A stretch of DNA of 64,000 nucleotides from Antitrichia curtipendula (Eukaryota > Streptophyta > Bryopsida > Hypnales > Leucodontaceae): NCBI GenBank assembly GCA_951230915.1, contig OX579641.1, forward strand, positions 7,192,001-7,256,000, read 5' to 3'. Shown in pieces: positions 1 through 11,787 of this stretch. Position 1 is the stretch's first letter. Every line of letters starts with the position of its first letter. The position numbers and the translations under genes were made by a program. Under the pieces are notes generated by a model, which was given only the letters and a program-made list of their open reading frames with translations, was not told the origin of the DNA and did not search any database.

Positions 1-112
1 TAGACGTTGCGATGGGAAATAGCCACGGCGTGCACATTGTTGCTCTTGAAGAGCGTCTCTAGGCATTGCTTTGTGATCATCTTGGTGTTGGAGTCGCCAA
101 ACAACCTCATCA
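1..112 (-). other. Possible exon fragment at the window edge
   Basis: Read on the minus strand, a stretch without stops begins just after a CCTAG that could be a splice acceptor and runs off the left edge. It is GC-richer than what follows, and one frame reads like protein (MRLFGDSNTKMITKQ, then ETLFKSNNVHAVAISH). I do not recognise the family. One plus-strand frame is also open, up to a good donor (AAAG|GTGAGT near 124), so neither strand nor reality is settled. Confidence 0.25.
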
Positions 113-796
113 CTAGGATCAAAGGTGAGTACAACCAAATGAAAGTGCGTTTGCACAGTATGTTTCTTTTTCTTTTGTTATCACAGATTTAAACAAGGGT
201 TGGAACGTCGAGGCTTTTTTTAAAGCTCTTGCTACAAATTTCAGGGTTGCAAGTGCCGTCAACACTAACCCATTATTTCAACCTTGCATTCAATTTGTTT
301 GTGACTGGTTGTTGTGACATGAATCAATAAAAGCGCCATCCAACATTTGAAAAGTCCCTGACATTTCACAAACGTCAATAAATTATTATTGGAGCAAGGA
401 TGTGATCAATTAAAAGAAGGGAACTCCTCTTTTGCTTTCTTTTTTGTTATTTAACTTAGTCATGACGATATCAGCATATGTTGGAACTAAAACTTGGTCA
501 ACTGCAATAACTGAATATTGAGAAGCTACAGATTGTTGAAGCTAAAAAAAAATTTGGGAGATTCTTGGTGTCACTTGACCTTAGGTCTATTGATTGTGCT
601 TATGGTAAAGAAACTCTGGCAATGTCAGCCTTAGCGAATCAATTATAAGCAAATATTCTAAAACTTGATGATAGCACACTTAGAATTATTTTTGTATATG
701 TTTACATGAATCACTTAGCTCAAATAGAGTAACTTCCATCTTGTCCACGTTTGTTGAGAGCTAAACTGACATTGAAAAAGAGAGATTACAATGAGG
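113..796. other. AT-rich DNA, no gene seen
   Basis: Beyond the possible donor at 125 I see no coding frame, RNA gene or clear terminal repeat. It is ordinary AT-rich intergenic sequence. Confidence 0.6.
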
Positions 797-1527
797 GGTG
801 AATGCAAGAAAGACTAGTACTATTTTTTGTCACACTTGACGTGTCGGACTTGTTATCGGCTATAACTTTTGAAGAATGAATCCAATTAAATTGAATTTTT
901 TTGTTGGAGATGGCTAACCTGATCTTGTTTAGATCCCTTATTTTTCAAAATCATTTAAAAATCATTTTATATTTAAATTTCAATTTAGCTAATTTGTTAC
1001 ACTTTGCAGTTTAGGGTTTTTTAGTACTGGGGAGTATCCAAACTCAAAGATATAGATCTGAAATTTCTATGGTCTATTTCCATAGTAGGAAGTTATGTTT
1101 CTACCAAAGGAAATTTTAAAATATTTTATTTTATGCCCTCCACATACGTGCAAACAGGGCTCTCTTGCGCGCGCAATTCTGAACATTCAAAATTGTTTCA
1201 AGATTATTTTTTTGGTGAAATGTCTTTTCTATAAAGTCCTCCCAAATGTCAAATTTTTAGTTTCCTTAAAAATTGTTTTTCCTATTTCTTACAAATTAAA
1301 ATGTGAAAGTACCTATTTTCATGAGATTTTGCACTTTTTCAGTTCTCCTACTTAGAGAATTTTTCTATGCTTTTCCTTCCTAGGGTAACTTCTTCTTAAA
1401 GGTGTATACATTGAACATATTTTTAAGATTTTTTTAAAATTGTTTTTCTAATTATACAGTACTCCCAAAAAAACATGAGTACTGTGGAAAATGCTACACA
1501 AAGTGGACGGTCTTTCTTGCATTCACC
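797..1527. mobile_element. 731-bp element with 18-bp terminal inverted repeats
   Basis: GGTGAATGCAAGAAAGAC at 797-814 is matched exactly by its reverse complement at 1510-1527. There is no transposase frame between them. The internal sequence recurs in inverted orientation at about 46,325-47,010, so this is a dispersed, non-autonomous DNA element. No convincing target-site duplication flanks it, so the true ends could lie slightly outside and the superfamily is open. Confidence 0.55.
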
Positions 1528-1699
1528 TTGATTGCTGAAGAAGACCAAGGCCATATGTCACACTTCCCTTTCCTTGTTGTATCACACATGTTTGACCTTT
1601 GCTTGTCCTTGTCTATGGAGGTTTGGACTTATATAAGGTTGCTATGTTTGGATTATTTCGATTTGTTCTCAAAAATTACTCCTCGCCGTGCTCTGCTAC

Positions 1700-2113
1700 T
1701 AAGGTAGGAGGCTAAAAAATGGCACAACTAAGGGTTGGTCCGCCTTTTTCGTGTATTTTATTGGATGGGAATAATTTTAGCTCATTTTTTCAGAGAAAGA
1801 AAAACAGATGAAGAATCTAATCCAAGTGGTTTCGTATTTTTTCAAGCATTTTTTTAATTATTTATGAATTTTCAAACGAGTTGGGTCGTAGGTCCCTATT
1901 TATGACCCTAGGTCTTCTATAAACGGTTCACTTGCAATTCTAAAGAAAGATGGGGAAAGCAAAGCAAATGATTGGCTCTTGCAATTGACAATGCTTTTTT
2001 CCTTGATTCATTCAATGACTATACATGTCAATTTTAGAACCAGCTCATGTCCATTTTTCAGCCAATTATAGGGTCCATTTTTAATCCCGTTCCATTTCAG
2101 AGCTCCTACCTTA
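1700..2113. mobile_element. MITE with TAAGGTAG ends
   Basis: The ends are TAAGGTAGGAG (1700) and AGCTCCTACCTTA (to 2113). The interior, including a stretch around GGGTTGGT and a section on 'TTTTTTCAAGC', matches the element at 29,029-29,451 in the same orientation. Both are non-coding. The flanking TA may be the target duplication. Confidence 0.55.
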
Positions 2114-2263
2114 TGTATGAATCTGATTTTGGCTTTTGTTTTGGAGGATTTTCTAAATGTTCAATGAAATCCTCATGAGGTTAGTCCATCCTATTAAGGT
2201 TCTGCTACGCACGGGGGTTCATGAGGCTTATGTTTGATCACAAAGTTGTATGACTATTTGCAG

Positions 2264-2477
2264 GCCGACGAAGCATTAGAAAAAGAACAATTTCCGCACT
2301 GTAGTGGAAGCCTACCTTGCAACTTTGGAGGTTGTCTCAGACCATGATCTCCACAACGTTAAGTTGAATATGGGGCTTTGTATAGCACTGGTGAAACTTA
2401 GGCGTGGGAAGGATGCTATTGCTTGTTCCTCTTTCGTTTTGGAAATGGATAGTGCTTCTCTCAAGGCACTAAAGCAG
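2264..2477 (+). pseudogene. Solitary frameshifted exon resembling the P58IPK/DNAJC3 TPR co-chaperone
   Basis: The stretch lies between a normal acceptor (TATTTGCAG, ending 2263) and a donor (AAGCAG|GTGCCT). It first reads ADEALEKEQF, then after one extra base near 2292 continues as RTVVEAYLATLEVVSDHDLH and on through NMGLCIALVKLRRGKDAIAC. The run NVKLNMGLCIALVKLRRGKDA is a tetratricopeptide helix pair. It strongly recalls plant P58IPK, the ER DnaJ co-chaperone (family motif HNVHLYLGLCKV..RLGRGKD); that match is from memory. The +1 shift and the absence of other TPR or J-domain exons nearby point to a pseudogene fragment. A sequencing error or an isolated real exon of a very long gene is less likely. 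Confidence 0.6.
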
Positions 2478-3213
2478 GTGCCTTCACACTACTTGTTAGA
2501 GCATGTTATATGGAGTGTTCCTATTTCAGTATCTTATTTTACAATCGTAAGACCAATGTGACTCTTAATGCCTTGTCCATACAAAGTAATTCTCAATTAG
2601 CTAATTGGGTTGTTTGCTAATTAGCTAATCGTTAAGGCTAATTAGCTACTTGGAATTTACTAATATATTATATGCCTACAAGGTGTCTAATGGGTGTTAA
2701 ACTTTCAAGTTAGCTAATTGCTGCTACTTGGTGTTCTGAAATCAAGCATTTCTAATTAATGTCAATCTGATCATTGTCATATTTGACTTTATTATAATTG
2801 CAAAAGGGAGTTTCAAGTTTTGGAAGACCCTATGGAATTGTATTCATTTTCTTTGGAACTTTCAGAAGAAGTTCATTTAATTTCATCTCTTGTTGATCAT
2901 TAATTTGTGTTCTTTCACTATTAAACCATAGTTGCATGATTTTGTGGTTATTTTTAGGATTTAGCTTGAATTTGGTACTTGTGGTTGATAGGAAATATTT
3001 TTCCACATTGCAATCATCATCCAAAAATTATATCCAAAGAAAAATGTATTTACAATTGTGTTCACTAGTTGTTTAAGATCAATTTTCTTGTAGTGTCTCT
3101 TGTGCAATTATCAGTTGTGTTTGTTGATCATAAAGATGTAGCTTAACATACTTTGTGGTGACTTTGAGGATGCAACATGAAAATTGTACTTGTAATTGAT
3201 AAGAACCATTAAA
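2478..3213. other. AT-rich DNA, no gene seen
   Basis: Contains scattered repeats of the short motif TTAGCTAATT (about 2595-2720) and nothing that looks coding. No further exon of the upstream TPR relic was found. Confidence 0.5.
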
Positions 3214-4455
3214 CACTATAAGAAACTCGCGTTTTTTAGGGCGCTAGCAAAAAAATGTGCCTTGTTTGTATAGATGTCTCAGCGTTGGTCGGTCTACGGG
3301 CTTCAATATGCAAATTTTGTTGGATGTTGCGGGGAATGTGTACATGTTATTCAAAAAACGCATGCCCGTCAACTGTGACGGGCATGTTGTGAGTGACGTC
3401 AAAGAAAACATAGACTTGTTTTTTTGACATCCAAGAAGACATGAGGAGTCCACGTCAGCAAGTAGACCAATTTTGCCTATGGATAAGTTAATAAAACTTA
3501 CTACAGTCTATGGTAAAATGTTGACCATATGTGAAAATTTTAGGCAAAGGGCAGCCACATGGCATGCTTTGCAAAAAAAAAGAAATGGACGGATGAGCAC
3601 CATGGATGAAAAGAAATGATCTTTATACAGGTAGGGTGGTAAGAAGTGAAACAATCCATATGAGATATACACAACAAGAATTGTGTTCAATGTAAAATGT
3701 CTGAAACAACATGATGCAGATGTCAGAAACAACGTCTAGATGTTTGAAACAATGTCAAGATGTACAATGGCCAAGTTTTTATATTCTAGTTATCCCATAT
3801 TTTTTGTCTCACCATGGACAGAGAATAGATACAAATATGACCTTTGTAATCTCATTTTCAATAAAGGAATTCCTTCATTTGGCCATCAAAAATTCTCTTG
3901 ATGGTAGATGGTAAGTTTTCTTTAATTCTTGGTGAATTCAACATTCTTTTTTGTTGATTTTATTTTATTTTATAATTTATTTTAACTAATTATTTTTTTG
4001 TTGATCTTGCTTGATGGATAGGGTATGCACCAATTGATGTCTCTAAAAACGTCTAAATTGACATCTCAAAAAAAACATTAAAATTTTCAAACAAAATAAA
4101 AATATGTTGACTATGCATGCCATATCATCATTTCCCTCCACCTCGTCAGGTGCCATGTCCTAGGCGGGCCAAATTGAAAAAGTATCCCACGTGGCACTGA
4201 CCGGATGGAAAACGCTAACGTGTCACCAACATGGCATCCACGTGCTATGTTTTCTGGAGTTCATGAGAGCATGTTTTCTGTGATGTTAGAGTATAACGAG
4301 CACAAATGAGGCACGTTTTTTGAAAACATGGTCATGTTTTTTGACCGCCAATTATAACGAATTTTAGGTGACATCTACGCAAACGCACGTGATTTCCTAA
4401 AAACATAATATCCCATTTTTCGTGACATCTCAAAAAACACGGGTTTCTTATAGTG
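3214..4455. mobile_element. Non-autonomous CACTA-type element, 1242 bp
   Basis: The ends are CACTATAAGAAACTCG (3214) and CGGGTTTCTTATAGTG (ending 4455), an almost perfect terminal inverted repeat beginning CACTA. The element is flanked by AAA on both sides (3211-3213 and 4456-4458), a 3-bp duplication as expected of CACTA transposons. Both subterminal regions mention the same motifs (GACATCT, AAACACG), as in this superfamily. No transposase can be read inside, so mobility would have needed a helper elsewhere. Confidence 0.8.
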
Positions 4456-5515
4456 AAACTTTTGTTGAGGTATTGATTGTGATGCCCACTTTGAGCTAGA
4501 GGTGACTTCTTGGCCTATCGTCTATGCCACCTGTAGTCTTGCGAAGGTGAATTGTAGCACACTTCATTTAGCAAGATTAGTACGAGGAGGTCCAGATGAT
4601 AGTAAAAATAAGGAGAAATAAACTTCTGTGGAAATGGTGGATCTTGTATGAGCAAAACTTCTTGATGAATTAAGTCTTTTTGAAAAACACTCCACTAGGA
4701 AAAATGCATATATGGCAAAGAAGGCAAGTTGAGATCACATATTTTCTAATTTCAACTCCCTTTTGTCACCACCTCTGTTGTACCTATATTATTATTTTCA
4801 ATATTCTACAATAAAAGACTATTAATCAAAATAATTTAGCTTTATTCAATATATGATTTTATAGGTGATTCTCTCAGGCCCACACATCTTATTATAAATT
4901 TAAATATCATAAAATTTGGAGGTAAAAATTCAATCTAGCTACAAGCTCAAAGGAAATTAGAAACTTTAAAGAAGAAAATGTAATTATTTTTGTCAAATTA
5001 TATCAATCAAAACTCACATGATTTTTTCTTAAGTATATTGCTATTATGAAAATATTGTTCAACATTAGAAGAAAAGTCGTCCTTGTTAGGTGGTTTATTT
5101 TGCTTAAGCTCAATATATAATCAATGTTCTCTGGGGGGTTTCAATTGTATTAAACTTGTAACACAACAAGGAACTTATCATGTTTGATGAATGACTTTTA
5201 AAATAGAAGAAATGAGGATACGTAGAAACAAGGAAGGCAACTACTTATCCTATTAGAGGTTAATTTATTGGCTAATGATTACAATTATGATGAAATTGTT
5301 GTTTTATGGTTAATTTGTCAATGTCATGTTCTTCTTCATCTTTGGCTTGTTATCAATTATTCAACACCACACCTAATAAAGAAATAGTGTACTTTCTAGA
5401 TTGCACTATAAGAATCTTCTAGCATTGTATTGTAACGTGCAATAGTAGATGTTGTAGTCATAGTGAGTGGACAAATTGTTAAAAGACAAATATACCAATA
5501 GCTTGCAAGATGTAC
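4456..5515. other. AT-rich DNA, no gene seen
   Basis: About 1 kb of AT-rich sequence without a credible frame or clear element ends. Confidence 0.5.
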
Positions 5516-6482
5516 TTAACCCCTCACCGCCAAAGTCCCATTTGGGTTCAAAAACAGTAGTGCTTTTGAAGTGATGTAGATCTCAATGTCACTAAGTTAT
5601 AGAGATCTTAAGCGTACAATCTTGTAGTGAACATGTTGTAGATGATGTGGATAAAATTTGGAGTCATTCAACCACATGGATTGCAAGATTATAATATTTT
5701 AGTGTTGAAAAAAGATGCTGAAATTTTCCTTCTAACACACTTGGAGGTGAAATACGATTCCTAAACCTACTCAAATGAAAAAACTTTAAACTATAAAGTG
5801 ATTCAAAACCAACATAAAAACACATTGGTGAAAAAAATATCATTCAATTGACTCAATATGTTTGCAAAATGGCTTGCAAATGTCAAAAAAAAGGCAAGAA
5901 AAGTTGCAAAAAACACATATGAGGCTGAACCTCCTTCTACTAAAATGCTTCTTAGTCACTCATAACTTCTTGGATTGATATGAAATTTTAGCCACAAAAA
6001 CTAGACTAGTATGCCCAGCTTTCTCAAAAACACTTATTGAAAATGGAAATTGTATGAAGAAGATACAAGCCTCCGAAGTTCATTGTAGTCCAAGAATGGC
6101 GGGATTTTGAACTTCGAATTGCTCCCAAGCATTCAAAACAACTTGGATTGACATGAAAACTTTACCACAATAACTAGACTTCAAGTGGAACGTAATACAA
6201 CAAATTTTATTGAAAACAAACATTAGATGAAGGAGATATAAGCCCCGAAGTTGCAGCCTTCAAATGCAGTTTGGTGAATTCAAATTGAACCTGTAAACTT
6301 GGATTGACTTCCAAGAAATCAATACAACTTGGATCAATCTGAAAATTGTACCACACAAACTAGAAAAGAGAGTAAAACTTTAACAACAAATTTTATTGAA
6401 TTTAGACATCAGATGTAAAAGTTACAGCACTTTGAATTTTCTTTGAGGACACTTTTTGTCCCCTGCGGCGATGAGGGGTTAA
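5516..6482. mobile_element. TTAA-flanked element with CCCCTCACCGCC ends
   Basis: TTAACCCCTCACCGCC at 5516-5531 is mirrored by GGCGATGAGGGGTTAA ending at 6482. Both ends carry TTAA, so the element proper is about 5520-6478 (959 bp). There is no coding frame. The right subterminal region has TTGTCCCC, as in the other TTAA-family copies at 16,833, 59,284 and 61,769. TTAA plus CCC..GGG ends is the hallmark of piggyBac-like elements, but a TA duplication with A..T ends would look the same. Confidence 0.7.
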
Positions 6483-6618
6483 CAACTTTGGAAAATTCCA
6501 TTATCCAAAGGGGAGAAGCAAGAATATGGATAGTGATCAATATAATTTTGGAAGGGTCTACAAATTGCTTTGACTTGAAGAAATCAAGTGTAAGATGAAG
6601 ATACCAAGTTCTATTATT

Positions 6619-7105
6619 TTAACCCCTAAAGTCCCATAGATTGTCCCGACATGGGACAAAATTAATTTTGGGCAGGCTCCTATAATTTCAATTTTAATTA
6701 AATTTTTTTGAAACTTTCTCATATGATAGAAAAACTTATTATCTTTATGTGCCCAGAAGCAAGAGTTATGCCACAATAACCTCAAAATGGGGGGGACTGG
6801 GCAGCAAAAAAATCCACAAAAAATTGAAATAAAGGATTTAATTTAATTTTTTCAGTAGATTATATTTTTGTCTAAATGGAGAGCTTTGATTCATTCCATT
6901 TGAATTGGTGATGTAAAAATTATGGAGCTTCTTGTTTTGCGGGCAATTAGAACAATTACTTGGAAGAAAAAAAATTCTTTTACTTTGAATGCTAATATCT
7001 TTCAATCTATACGGTCAAAAATTACAAACTTTTTACCACATGATCTAAGACAAGTGTAGAACAAGATCCTATGGTTAGATTCTAAAAATTAAAACTTTAA
7101 AGGGC
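6619..7105 (-). mobile_element. Truncated copy of the TTAA/CCCCTAAAG family, inverted
   Basis: The left end is TTAACCCCTAAAGTCCC (6619), followed by the family's subterminal palindrome TTGTCCCGACATGGGACAA. The interior (around CTTTGATTCATTCCATTTG and GTTAGATTCT) is the reverse complement of the copy at 59,284-59,871. The other terminus is missing; the sequence passes into an unrelated foldback near 7,110. Non-coding. Confidence 0.6.
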
Positions 7106-7109
7106 CCCA

Positions 7110-7707
7110 TCTAAGAAAGATGACGCTCCCAATGTTAGGTACGCCGTAGGGAACGTTGTGAGACATTTTCAAACATCCTTTCTGAATTTTGTTCATAACT
7201 TTTGATTGGAGACTCTAAATTGCAAAAAGATTTTTGCAGATGAAAGTTAGCTTCATTTGACAACTTTTCTTAGTTCAAAGTTTTTTGAAAAAAGTTATTC
7301 TACTATGTCAAAACGGACTCTGAAGATTGCTGACTTAACAAACCAAATGGAAAAAACTAATAAAAATCAAATAAATAAAAACTTTAACCACACATGTACA
7401 TGTAAGTCATTGCATGGTGCAATGGGCAAGGGCCTTCCCCCACCAAGCAATGGGTGCAAGGTTTGAATCCCTTTGGCACCCCTTAGCTTGGGGGTGCCCT
7501 AGGTGACTTGTTTGTGTGGCGACTACCTAGGTAGCTTGCCAGCATAGCACTTTTTATCCTAAGTTCTAATGTAGCACTTGCCACATAGTGGGTGCCAATT
7601 GGCCGGTGTTGTCAATTTATTTTTTGAATTGTCAATTTATTTTTTAAATCTTTTTTGTACTTGTCCAAATTAACAACCAAATTAACAATTTTTTGTTTCA
7701 TAGTGTA
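7110..7707 (+). repeat. Diverged relative of the 51.8-kb CACTA element, with tRNA-like A and B boxes
   Basis: The order of parts matches the element at 51,754-52,806: half of a foldback around CATAACTTTTGATTGGAGAC, a tRNA-promoter-like pair (TGGTGCAATGGGCAAG, then GGTTTGAATCCC about 50 bp later, at 7414-7470), a GC-richer patch, and an end rich in AAATTAAC followed by CATAGTG. The element looks eroded at its left end. The boxes recall a tRNA-derived SINE, but because they recur inside a sibling element I read them as part of it. Confidence 0.45.
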
Positions 7708-10154
7708 TTTAGACACAAATTTTCTACTGGTGGATCACTTCCATTTTTGCTGAATTTCAATTCCAATCCTTGATTTATTTGAAAGTCTCTCCCATACATC
7801 TAGAGAGATAATTTCTTCCTAGTATGGGGAAGACCATTGCCTAGTTATACAATTCTAGAGTTACCTAGATACCCTATAGTTTGTGATGGATGATAAACTT
7901 TTTGGACGAAGTGGGCCATGTAAGGTGAATTTTGTGTTCAACATAGTAATTATAAAAGAAAAGCCTCATATTTTGTGCCATCCTAAATGTATGTTCTTCA
8001 CGTATCCTAGCTAATTTGGGGCCTCTAATTGCAAATATGTATTCAAAATTTCTGAATTTTTTTATGAGTTGCAAATAAAAAATTCTTATATTTTTTTCCA
8101 AGGGTAAATTCACCATGCATGACTCACTTCATGGGATGGGTTTAGCATCCTACAGTCACTATGGCTCAATGCTTCGTGACACCATGATATGCATTTATTA
8201 CAAGGCAACTTGTGTAACTTACTACATGCAATTCCAACTTGCCAATGCTGCGAGATCACTTTGTAGGGCTCCTATTGCTCGCTCATGCAAACTACATGCT
8301 TTGATACTAACTCAGTACCGTGAGTCACTGCAATTTTGATTCGAGTCTCCAAGTGTTGGTGAGGCTTTTGAGTGAAACATCACATACATACTCTTAGTTG
8401 GAATTGCCGTAAAATCTTAAGATTTAGGAGATATAGAACCCCTACAATAGTCAAATATATTTCCATGGTCCAGAGAGAATCACTTGAATCAAATTTTGCT
8501 CCAAAAACAACCAAAAACACAATACAATATATAAGGTAATGCTCACTATGACAATCTTAAAGATTTACAAATGAGCCTCACATACACTAGATTTTAGAAA
8601 AATAATCACACTAGAAATTAATTTTAAAAAATTGTAGAATAGATTTTGAGAAGAGATAAATTGATTGGAATTATGCATGTTAAGCCATTGAACCTCGTAT
8701 TTTTTTGGTGACCAATTATATATATATATATGACATGCAAAAAGAGAGTTAAAAATTCTCATAGTTTTAACTCCTTCATGATCAAATATTATAATCTTTC
8801 AATCTTTAAATGATATTGTTGTGTTTTCTTTTTCTATGTGATCACTAATATGTCTAGTCTTGATTCAGTTGTTTGTTGTGTTTGCTAGGTTTTTATAGTG
8901 AAGATTGATTCACTTGATTTCCATCGAACCAAAGATCTCTAAATTTTTTATGGTGATTCTATACGTCTTTATGATACAATTGCTGCCTCATAAGTTTTCT
9001 CTTTTTCATCCATTGGAAGAAGCTCTCATGTTATTCTCATGTTATTTTCCTATTGTATTTTTCTTCATAAAATGATATCACTTGCAGTTGTGCATTCTAG
9101 TCTTTTGTGAACTGACGTTGTTAGTTGGAGATTTTGTAAAGTTTAATTGATGATTGTATAAATGGGGGAATGGGAGAGAACTAATCATGGCAAGTAGCAT
9201 TCAATTCTCCTATTAAAATTATTTTTTGTTGTCAAAGAGGCTTGCATTGGATGCGGATGCAAGAGGAACTCGTCAAATGTAAGTACTAAATAAGTAACCA
9301 GATAGTTCAAGTTATGCAACTATACACCTTTTTTGTTCTATAGGGTTCAATGAGTGTTTCTACGAATACAACACATTTGCAACTTGCTTCAATATATGAC
9401 TTTGTAGGTGATTCTATGGGACCCACACGTCTTGCTTGGCAAAAAAATGACCTTAGGACTTTAGAAAATTAGACTATATTAATTCATTTAAATTACACAA
9501 GTTTTTAAGCAATTTGACAAATCCCTAATCCTCAGATTGGGTGAAATTGTTAAATTGATGCACTAAAAACTCTAAAACTCCTTCACCCTAATTAGTACCA
9601 TTGAATCAAATGAATTTTTGGCGATAATTCTTCAAAAAACTTTAAAATACTACTAATTGAAAAGATGTAAGGTAATAGGTCCATAAATTGTCCACCTAAG
9701 AGTTGAAATTGAATTTTGAGGAGACGAAGCTTCTTGAAATAATTTTCAATAAATTTTCCTTGAAAGACAAGTAGAATTGGCATCTAACCTAAATTGTTTC
9801 ATATTTATTGAGCTTTGTGGTATTAGTTATAAAATTTTGAAATTGAAATGACATAGGGCTCTAAAATTGCCCACCTCCTCAAATGTACATTATTTTTACA
9901 TTGTTGAAGGCTATGAAAAAGCAACATATACACATAGTGCACATTTGAAGAGGTGGACAATTTTAGAGCCCATTACCTTAGCTAGATCTTTGTCTTTGCA
10001 AGGCCCTCTTCCATTCTTGAAGAATACAATGATTCCATTCACCAAGCCATGACAACCAACTAAGGAAGATTGACCCCTTGTATTATCCCTGTGTTTTAAT
10101 TCTATAGAAAAGATTGGAGGTTTTTTTTGCCACATATGATAAGTTTTTTACTCT
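7708..10154. other. AT-rich DNA with one small MITE, no gene seen
   Basis: Apart from the short element at 7917-8123 and a (TA)n run near 8718, nothing is recognised. The frame at 8115-8339 has no recognisable domain and starts inside the repeat. Confidence 0.5.
7917..8123. repeat. Small foldback MITE, relative of the 24.85-kb element
   Basis: Its ends CATGTAAGGTGAATTT and AAATTCACCATGCATG are inverted repeats. The interior (CTAGCTAATTTGGGGCCTCT, then ATTGCAAATATG and GCAAATAAAAAATTCT) matches the elements at 24,851-25,084 and, inverted, 20,118-20,337. Non-coding, about 207 bp. Confidence 0.5.
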
Positions 10155-10729
10155 TTATATGCATATGGGATGGTAGGATGCAAAACAATCCATGTGGGAT
10201 AATGTAAATTAGAATGAGTAGGAGCTCAACCGATTATAGTTAAGTCAAAAGTAAGAATTTTGTTTAAAGTAGAAATTCAAACCACATTTAGGCATAATAG
10301 AAAGACTTTTTTCAAAAAACTTTGGACTCAGAAAAGTTGGTAAATGAAGATAAATTTCATCTCAAAAAATCTGTTTCAAATTTAGAACCTTCATTCAAAA
10401 GTTATGGTCGAATTTGAAAGAGGGGTTGGAAGGAAATTTTTTTTGACATTTTCAAACTTCCTCTTTGAATTTTGGCCATAACTTTTGATTGGAGTTTCTA
10501 AATTTCAAACAAACTTTTTGAAGATGAGATTTTACCTCATTTATCAACTTTTCTAGATTCAAAGTTTTTTGAAAAAAGTCTTTCTACCATGCCTAAATGT
10601 AGTTTGATTTTCTACTTTAAACACAATTCCTACTTTTGACTTAACTGTGAGCGGTTGAGCTCCTACTCATTCTAATTTACATTATCCCACATAAGTTGTT
10701 CTACATCCTACCATCCCATATGCATATAA
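10155..10729. repeat. 575-bp near-perfect palindromic (foldback) element
   Basis: Almost the whole length is an inverted repeat centred near 10,443. TTATATGCATATGGGATGG on the left matches CCATCCCATATGCATATAA on the right, and pairing continues through GGAGCTCAACCG / GCGGTTGAGCTCC and CCTCTTTCAAA-type sequence to the centre. The central part recurs inside the CACTA element at 52,090-52,400 and at 7,170-7,330. A transcript would fold into a hairpin of roughly 280 bp. No protein is encoded. Confidence 0.7.
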
Positions 10730-11024
10730 CAAGATTCTTCGAATCCCTTTGGAACTTAAGTTTAGTTGAAAATGCTTTTCCTTCTATTTCTTTACACAAG
10801 TAAAGAAAAATATTATTGAAGTAGAAAATACTTTATTTCAATTTCTTCTACTATAGTAAAAAAAAATATTATAGTAAAAAAACTTTTCAGCATATTTGAG
10901 TGCTAGCTAGGGTTGGTACCTCGAAATCCACAGGGTGGGATAGTCAAACTACATGCTCACCATTTGCCTGGGCACTCGACCAATTTGGTCATGGCCAGCC
11001 AATTTTTGACCCTCCTCGTATGTT

Positions 11025-11520
11025 TTTTGGAATTTAATCGTTAGATCTTGTACTTAACTTGTCTGAGATCATGTAGTAAAAATTTCATCAAATTTGACCG
11101 TACGGATTGGAAGATATTAGCATTCAAAGTTGGACAAAAAGTTTTTTGTCAAGAAGATGCTTAAATTGCCCGAATAACTAAGATTGTCTATAACTTTCTC
11201 ATCCCTAGTCTAAATAAAATGAATCAAAGCTTCATGTATAGATAAAAACATTATATTTTAGGAAAAAAATTCAAATTTTTGTTTTTGGACTTTTGTAATT
11301 TTTTTTTGGACTGCCCGGCAATCTCTATTTTTTGCTTATTGTGCCATAACTTTTTCATACGACATCCGATTGAAACAAAAACTATATATCCACAAAGCTC
11401 TCGCAAATCTACACAACCTCAAAAAAATCTCACAAAATTTCACTTCAAAATTGAGACAATAGGAACCTACCTGAACCGAAATTGTCCCGCGAGGGGACAA
11501 ACGGTCCTTTACGGGTTCAA
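11025..11520 (+). mobile_element. Truncated TTAA/CCCCTAAAG family copy
   Basis: From GATCTTGTACTTAACTTGTC onwards it parallels the intact copy at 59,400-59,871 almost line by line, including the subterminal palindrome TTGTCCCGCGAGGGGACAA. The right terminus is decayed (TTTACGGGTTCAA instead of TTTAGGGGTTAA) and the left terminus is missing. It ends about 270 bp before the promoter repeats of the FKBP gene. Confidence 0.6.
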
Positions 11521-11787
11521 ATGCAAGAAATTAAATGTCTGGTCCTGATTCCTAATTTCCTGAAAATATTCTGGCATTAAAAACCCACAAACTGCAATAA
11601 AAAAAAATAGAAATAATCTATCTACCTGCAGTCGGTCTCTCTGTCTGCTCTTCTTTAAGTCAACCACATCACCATCAATTGCAAAGTGAAGGGAATCACT
11701 AAAAATGTCCACAACGACAACGTGCACGACAGGACGGCGTTTTATGAGCGCCGAACAGGAAGATACTCCCAGCCTTCGTCGCCTTTG

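Noticed and set aside
7414..7470. tRNA gene
   Set aside because: A- and B-box-like sequences are present, but no cloverleaf with an acceptor stem can be drawn, and the segment recurs as part of a transposon.
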